Assembly: GCA_020846975.1 (NCBI GenBank)
Contig: JADLCX010000026.1
Span: 34,613 to 98,612, forward strand
Length of the DNA stretch: 64,000 nt
Direction: 5' to 3'
DNA from: Phycisphaerales bacterium
GTDB lineage: Bacteria > Planctomycetota > Phycisphaerae > Phycisphaerales > UBA1924
The position numbers and the translations under genes are program-made. This document shows positions 59,595 to 64,000 of this stretch, one piece after another; the stretch's first letter is position 1; each line of letters starts with the position of its first letter. The notes beneath the pieces are model-generated. The model made no database searches. It saw nothing but the letters and a program-made list of their open reading frames with translations, and was not told where the DNA came from.

Positions 59595-60541
59595 GGAGTC
59601 CCCCCTTCACCCGGCTTCGGCGCGGGCGCTGGACCTTCGGCCACCAGTTGCCGAAGCGTCACCTCGCTCACTTTATCCGGCGCGAAGAACGGCTCCACCA
59701 CGATCGACTTGCGCAACGGCTGGTCCGGGAGCGACTCGATCGCGATGATGCGTCCGACGATCAGCATCCGCGCGCTGCGGGGCCAGTTGTCGGTGTCGTC
59801 GAACCGGACCTTCATCCCCTCCTTGATCGGCTCCGACTCGCCGGTTGTCGGATCGCGCAGCGATGGATCAGCACGCACGCGACCCGCGAGGCGACCCTTG
59901 CCGTCGGGCGACAACTGGCAACCCGGACCGCGCCGCTCGTCATCGAGCATGATGATCCCGTTGATCGGCTCGTGGGCGCGATCGTTGATCGGGAGGATGG
60001 TGCAGGTGCGTTCCGCCACGCTTCGTACCCGGCCGACCAGGTGCACACCGCGAGTGACGGCGACCGCCCCGCGCTCGATCTCCTGCGCGCGGCCGGCGCG
60101 AACGGTGAGCAGCTTGCTCGCCAGATCGGCCGGTCCGCCGATGACCACCGCGGGAACCATTTTCAACGCTTCGCCCGGGCTGAGTTCCGAGCTCCGCGAG
60201 ATCTCGGCGATGACCCGGCGGAGCTCCTTGATCTGCTCCTCGGCTTGCAGCAACCGGAAGCTCAGGTCGTTCCGTTGTCGCTCCAGTTCGGCGAGCTCGG
60301 GGGCCGCGGCCGCCGCCAGCTTCTCTTTCGCCGCGTCGCCCCGCGCCCAGCGCACGACCTGACCAAGCTTCTGCTGGGCGGGTGAGATCGCGAGTCGAAC
60401 CGGCTGGGCCATCCACTCGGTAAGCCCGAGCCACCGCGGCGGAAGGAACGCCAACACCAGCAGCACGCAAACGGCAAAGGCGAGCCGGAGTCGGGGCCCG
60501 AACCACCGCGGTGCGAGCTGGATGGGCGCGTTGCGAGGCAT
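59591..60541 (-). CDS. mreC: Rod shape-determining protein MreC
   Basis: 316 residues. One N-terminal helix (LRLAFAVCVLLVLAFLPPRWL) anchors it to the inner membrane. A long coiled coil follows (AAAPELAELERQRNDLSFRL, LQAEEQIKELRRVIAEIS), then the periplasmic beta-barrel core (VVIGGPADLASKLLTVRAGR, GVHLVGRVRSVAERTCTILP, NDRAHEPINGIIMLD). MreC connects MreB filaments to periplasmic peptidoglycan synthases. The C-terminus is Pro/Gly-rich. mreB lies 75 nt upstream on the same strand. Confidence 0.87.
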   Translation of the reverse strand: MPRNAPIQLAPRWFGPRLRLAFAVCVLLVLAFLPPRWLGLTEWMAQPVRLAISPAQQKLGQVVRWARGDAAKEKLAAAAAPELAELERQRNDLSFRLLQAEEQIKELRRVIAEISRSSELSPGEALKMVPAVVIGGPADLASKLLTVRAGRAQEIERGAVAVTRGVHLVGRVRSVAERTCTILPINDRAHEPINGIIMLDDERRGPGCQLSPDGKGRLAGRVRADPSLRDPTTGESEPIKEGMKVRFDDTDNWPRSARMLIVGRIIAIESLPDQPLRKSIVVEPFFAPDKVSEVTLRQLVAEGPAPAPKPGEGGTP

Positions 60542-60616
60542 GAGCGGTATGGTCGGCGTCGGTCCCCCGGCGTCATCGATCTCAGCGACGATCGGCGAGC
60601 CTCCGCCGCACAGTGG

Positions 60617-61720
60617 CTACTCCTCGAGGTCGCTGCGAAGAAAGTCCTTCCACTCTTCGATGTGCTCCAGATAGATCGCGGTGCCGCGTGCGACGCACGT
60701 GAGCGGATCGTCGGCGATCTTTACATCAAGCCCGGTCTTGTTCTGGAGTACGGTCGGAAGACCCCGCAACAGAGCGCCGCCACCCGCGAGCGTGATCCCG
60801 TTGTCCACCAGGTCCGCGGCGAGTTCCGGCTCGGCACGCTCCAGCGTCCGCAGCACGCACTCCGCGATCGCCTGCACAGGCTCCTGCAGGGCCTCACGGA
60901 TCTCCTCGCTGGTGATGACCGTCTTGCGCGGCAGGCCGCTGATCATGTCGCGGCCGCGAACCTCGAGGGTTTTGTCCTCGCCCGTCGGTGCGGCCGAGCC
61001 GATGTCGATCTTGATCCGCTCCGAGGTCTGCTCGCCGATCATCATGTTGTACGTCTTCTTCATGTGGTTGATGATGGCCTCGTCCATGTCGTCGCCCGCG
61101 ACGCGCAAGGACTCGCACACGGCCATATCACCCAGCGACAGAATCGCGACCTCGGTCGTGCCGCCTCCGATATCGACGATGGCCGAAGCGGTTGGTTCCG
61201 CGAAGGGAAGGCCGGCGCCGATCGCCGCGGCCACGGGCTCCTCGATCAGGTAGGTTCGGTACGCACCGGCCCGCGCAGCCGACTGAAACACCGCCTGCTG
61301 CTCGACAGCCGTGATGCCGCTCGGCACGCCGATGACGACACGGGGACGGAAGAGCCGGTTCGTTCCGTTGACCTTCTTGATGAAGTACTTCAACATCGCC
61401 TCGGTGATGTCGAAGTCCGAGATGACCCCGTCCTTGAGCGGTCGGATCGCGGTGATCGTGCCCGGCGTCTTGCCGAGCATCTCCTTGGCCATCCAGCCAA
61501 CGGCCTCGCCGTTCTTGAGTACCTTGTTGGTGCCCTTCCACACCGCGACCACGCTGGGCTCGTTGAGCACGATCCCCTGGCCGCGCACCGCCACAAGCGT
61601 GTTGCACGTGCCGAGGTCAATCCCCATATCCACCCGCAACATTCCTCGGAACATGTTCATCACGTTGGAAGCGCCTAGCGACGGTTGACGGGCGGTGCGG
61701 GCTGGCGCGGCGGTAGTCAT
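60617..61720 (-). CDS. mreB: Rod shape-determining protein MreB
   Basis: 367 residues, actin-like fold. GIDLGTCNTLVAVRGQGIVL is the first phosphate loop (Cys where most have Ala), KPLKDGVISDFDITEAMLKY-like RPLKDGVISDFDITEAML follows, RVVIGVPSGITAVEQQAV, EEPVAAAIGAGLP, IVDIGGGTTEVAILSLG (second phosphate loop) and ITLAGGGALLRGLP (adenosine motif). MreB polymerises under the inner membrane to guide wall growth. The ATG at 61720 is chosen because the longer frame has no family resemblance; the first 35 residues are a non-conserved leader. Confidence 0.93.
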   Translation of the reverse strand: MTTAAPARTARQPSLGASNVMNMFRGMLRVDMGIDLGTCNTLVAVRGQGIVLNEPSVVAVWKGTNKVLKNGEAVGWMAKEMLGKTPGTITAIRPLKDGVISDFDITEAMLKYFIKKVNGTNRLFRPRVVIGVPSGITAVEQQAVFQSAARAGAYRTYLIEEPVAAAIGAGLPFAEPTASAIVDIGGGTTEVAILSLGDMAVCESLRVAGDDMDEAIINHMKKTYNMMIGEQTSERIKIDIGSAAPTGEDKTLEVRGRDMISGLPRKTVITSEEIREALQEPVQAIAECVLRTLERAEPELAADLVDNGITLAGGGALLRGLPTVLQNKTGLDVKIADDPLTCVARGTAIYLEHIEEWKDFLRSDLEE

Positions 61721-61935
61721 GGGCAATCCGTTGCAGTTGTTCAACGCCGGTCGGGCGGATGATCGCCTTCCCGAACACTCCGGAAGGTCGAACGCCCCTT
61801 GTCTCGCGCCGCTGGCCCTGATTATCGGGCAAACGAGGCGGGGTAGGTTATCGGCTTCGGGCGCGTTTGGCAAGTTTCAGGGTCGAACCGCCGAGGGTGG
61901 GAGCGCCGTGCCGGGATCCAAGATTCGCGTCGGGC

Positions 61936-62442
61936 TTAGCCCCACGCCTTTCTCACGAGTGCCGTCAGCGCGGCCTCATCGGCGGTTCTCAACGCCTTCA
62001 CTCCGAACCCGGCCGGCCACACGGTGCTTTCCCCTGCGTCAAGCCTTGATGCGTCGGTGAACGAGAACGTCGCGTATCGCGTCTTGAACTTCGCCGCGGC
62101 TTGGAAGAAGCAAACGACCTTACCCTCTTCGTTCGCGTAGGCGGGCATTCCGTACCAGAGTTTCGGCACCAAGTCCGGCGCATTGGCTCGCACGATCGCA
62201 TGAATCCGTGTGCCCAGTGTCCGATCCGGTTCGGGCAGGGCAGAGATCACGGCGACTACCGCGGCGTCACCATCCGCCTTGCTCTTGCCGGCACGGGACT
62301 CGGCCTTCAGCTCCCGTGCTCGCTCCTTCATCGCGGCCCGTTCCTCATCGGTGAAACCGGCCGCCGCTTTGCCCTTGCTCACGGCCCGCGCGGCCTTGCC
62401 CGGCTTCGCTGCCTCGTTGGGCTTGGATGTCTGCCTCGGCAT
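61936..62442 (-). CDS. DUF1801-type (YdhG-like) protein
   Basis: 168 residues. A Lys/Ala-rich N-terminus (KPNEAAKPGKAARAVSKGKA, then EERAAMKERARELKAE) is followed by the DUF1801 domain: ALPEPDRTLGTRIHAIVRAN, APDLVPKLWYGMPAYANEEG, VVCFFQAAAKFKTRYATFSF and AGFGVKALRTADEAALTALV. This family has the frataxin-like fold and unknown function; some members bind iron or act in stress. The ATG at 62442 has GGGGAGAA 5-6 nt upstream; the longer frame is not supported. Confidence 0.8.
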   Translation of the reverse strand: MPRQTSKPNEAAKPGKAARAVSKGKAAAGFTDEERAAMKERARELKAESRAGKSKADGDAAVVAVISALPEPDRTLGTRIHAIVRANAPDLVPKLWYGMPAYANEEGKVVCFFQAAAKFKTRYATFSFTDASRLDAGESTVWPAGFGVKALRTADEAALTALVRKAWG

Positions 62443-62812
62443 GGTGTTCTCCCCAACTTCTTGGGAAACAGGAACGTGGTCGAGAATCGGAGCCCCCATT
62501 CCGACCGTTCATTGGGAGCCTCAGCGTAGCAACGCCCACCAACCCCGAACTGCACCGGCTCCGAACCCAGATGCGGGAGTTGGGCAAGCTGGGAGTTGAT
62601 CGGAACGATTGCTCCCTCGCTGTGCGGCTCGCGCGAAAGACCATGAGCGCTCCGTTGAGGTAGTGCACCGCGAAGGGCGGAGGTGATGGAGCACACCGAT
62701 CGAACTCGATCTTGGAGGGCGGTCGCGGCTGGAGCCCGGGCTACGCCGTCTACGGACCTCCGGGGTGTCCGGAGGCGGCCCGGCATGCTTCGAGCCTGTA
62801 CACTCTCCGCTC
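62443..62812. other. Gene-poor stretch before the kinase remnant
   Basis: No gene with family resemblance. Open frames on both strands are Arg/Pro-rich shadows. One small hairpin, CCTCCGG-ggtgt-CCGGAGG (62757-62775), lies 37 nt before the kinase-remnant ATG. Confidence 0.5.
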
Positions 62813-63340
62813 ATGCACTCAGCCGTCATCGGCCCATTCCACGTTCAACGCGAGCTCGGCCGGGGCGACATGGGGGAGGTGTATCTCGCTCAGGATACTC
62901 GCTTGGATCGGCAGGTCGCCATCAAGGCGCTGCCGGTGCATCTGGCTAACGATCCGGATCGACTCGCCCGGTTCCAGCGCGAGGCCAAGGTTCTCGCCTC
63001 GCTGAACCATCCCGGTATCGGTGCGATTTACGGCCTGGAAGAAGCGAACGGGCGCCAGTACTTGATTCTGGAGTATGTCGAGGGCGAGACGCTCGCCAAC
63101 CGGCTGGCCGAGGGACCGATCCCTGTGGATGAGTCGCTCGGCCTGGCCAAGCAGATGGCCGAGGCGCTCGAGGTCGCGCACGAGAAGGGCGTCATCCACC
63201 GTGACCTCAAGCCCGGCAACGTCATGATTACCTCCGATGGCGAGGTCAAGGTGCTCGATTTCGGCCTCGCGAGGACGAACGCCGCGTCCGCTCCGGGCAC
63301 GCCGCCGAGAACCTCTCACGCATCAGCCGCATCGCGCTGA
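62813..63340 (+). pseudogene. Truncated Ser/Thr protein kinase
   Basis: The frame opens at ATG 62813 and encodes the N-lobe and catalytic loop of a Hanks-type kinase: [20 protein letters not shown] (glycine loop), VAIKAL (Lys), [14 protein letters not shown] (hinge), [12 protein letters not shown] and VLDFGLAR. Kinase similarity stops right after DFGLAR at about 63270; the remaining 24 residues ([18 protein letters not shown]) are read through DNA that encodes a transposase in another frame. The activation segment, APE motif and the whole C-lobe are missing. It was probably inactivated by insertion and deletion. The region is close in sequence to the kinase domain of the gene at 4540-7923. 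Confidence 0.82.
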
Positions 63341-63447
63341 ACCTGCTCAAGCTGGAAGAGTCCAAGGGCAGCATCCGCGGCAAACGCCTCCGCGCCGGCT
63401 GGGACCACGACTTCCTCCTCAGCGTCATGCGAATGGGTGCCGAATGA
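63271..63447 (+). mobile_element. ISAs1-type transposase C-terminal remnant
   Basis: In this frame 58 codons read [20 protein letters not shown] then [20 protein letters not shown] and RAGWDHDFLLSVMRMGAE before a TGA. This is the conserved C-terminal tail of ISAs1-family DDE transposases (family length about 370 residues). The frame joins the kinase sequence without a start codon, so it is a fossil left after insertion and deletion. No inverted terminal repeat was identified downstream. Confidence 0.72.
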
Positions 63448-63578
63448 CTTTGCATTCGCCCTATCTCCCTCAGTCGCCCGCCTGCACGCCGCGGACGACA
63501 TCGGTACACTTGCACACAGTTCCTCTGATCTGAACTGGTACAGGAAAGTCAGGCAGGTCACCGGCAGGAGAGACCAGC

Positions 63579-64000
63579 ATGAGAGAGAGCCTGTTCATCG
63601 TCGCACTTGCTGCTTGCGGCTTGCCACATGTCGCCCGAGCGGACATCCTCGCCGGGCCGATCACCAACCCAGCCAACGGGAACCAGTACATCTTGGTCAC
63701 CCAGAACACATGGGCTGCGTCGCAGGCAGAGGCTCTTGCCCTCGGCGGCAACCTCGTCACCATCAATGATCAGGCCGAGCAAGACTGGGTGTTCGATGTC
63801 TTCTCCCGTGCCGGCGGAAGCGGACGGGGCTTGTGGATTGGTTTGTCTCGACCCTCTGCAAGCTCGCCGTTCGAGTGGGCTTCTGGAGAACCGCTCGGCT
63901 ACACCCACTGGGCTCCGGGCGAACCGAACTTTGGAGACGAACGCTTCGTCTACATGCTGCCGACCCTCGGGGGCACGCCGCTGGCGGGGTACTGGAACAA
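63579..64000 (+). CDS. Secreted C-type lectin domain protein (partial, runs off the window)
   Basis: The ATG at 63579 opens a frame without a stop to the window end (at least 140 residues). A signal peptide MRESLFIVALAACGLPHVAR-A starts it. The C-type lectin fold follows: NGNQYILVTQNTWAASQAEA, ALGGNLVTINDQAEQDWVFD, GLWIGLSRPSASSPFEWASG and YTHWAPGEPN. The WxxGEPN motif and paired aromatic strand are typical of carbohydrate- or protein-binding lectin domains seen in many planctomycete exported proteins. The C-terminal part, perhaps an anchoring tail, is not visible. Confidence 0.8.
   Translation, partial: MRESLFIVALAACGLPHVARADILAGPITNPANGNQYILVTQNTWAASQAEALALGGNLVTINDQAEQDWVFDVFSRAGGSGRGLWIGLSRPSASSPFEWASGEPLGYTHWAPGEPNFGDERFVYMLPTLGGTPLAGYWN

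Overview
The window reads as a high-GC chromosome segment from a planctomycete, most likely class Phycisphaerae. This is inferred from gene content and not from any database search. The clues are two exported proteins ending in the short GC-type dockerin found in that group, several small membrane proteins with a C-x2-C-x-Y-D-x-R-G-L ... C-P-E-C-G zinc ribbon, a Ser/Thr kinase fused to a signalling ATPase and TPRs, weak or absent Shine-Dalgarno sequences at many starts, and mostly housekeeping genes in small scattered groups.

Layout. 0.1-4.5 kb (+): tRNA-Pro(GGG), dihydroorotase overlapping a GroES-type chaperonin, aroA and a CDF metal exporter. 4.5-8.6 kb (-): the kinase/ATPase/TPR giant and a DUF3465 protein. 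8.7-11.1 kb (+): a beta-ureidopropionase-like amidohydrolase and an NCS1 nucleobase permease, a plausible pyrimidine or ureide salvage pair. 11.2-21.3 kb (-): two secreted dockerin-tailed proteins, one about 2,580 residues with a beta-helix and tandem Ig-like repeats, each with its own terminator. 22-31 kb: an amidase lipoprotein, hutU, nfo, a TPR lipoprotein, queF, dtd, rpsG and rpsL. 31-35.6 kb: an LpoB-like lipoprotein with its COG3014 partner, a MazG-like protein, a possible hotdog protein and an MBL hydrolase. 35.8-46 kb: an aldo/keto reductase, an alpha/beta hydrolase, argC, a SpoIIE-type phosphatase, a PduO-type cobalamin adenosyltransferase and recJ. 46-52 kb: an ankyrin protein with an EF-G-like GTPase, then queA, a HAD phosphatase and a YpfJ-like metalloprotease.

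52.1-54.3 kb is the most accessory-looking part. It holds an IS1-type transposase, a divergent ribbon-helix-helix protein with a palindrome-rich shared promoter region, a possible 25-residue ORF with a strong ribosome binding site, a probable DNA-binding protein, helically phased 10-bp direct repeats and a small basic protein. 54.4-61.7 kb (-) is a compact cell-shape/replication cluster in the order mreB-mreC-mreD-nucleotidyltransferase-zinc ribbon-polA. The last 2 kb are decayed: a Ser/Thr kinase is cut off after its DFG motif by the tail of an ISAs1-type transposase, followed by a C-type-lectin protein that runs off the window.

Non-coding structure worth attention: nine tandem 21-bp palindromic repeats at 30728-30916, a related-looking short array at 35.7 kb, a 142-bp element with 26-bp inverted ends at 36.9 kb, and long G/C homopolymer tracts on both sides of the LpoB gene.
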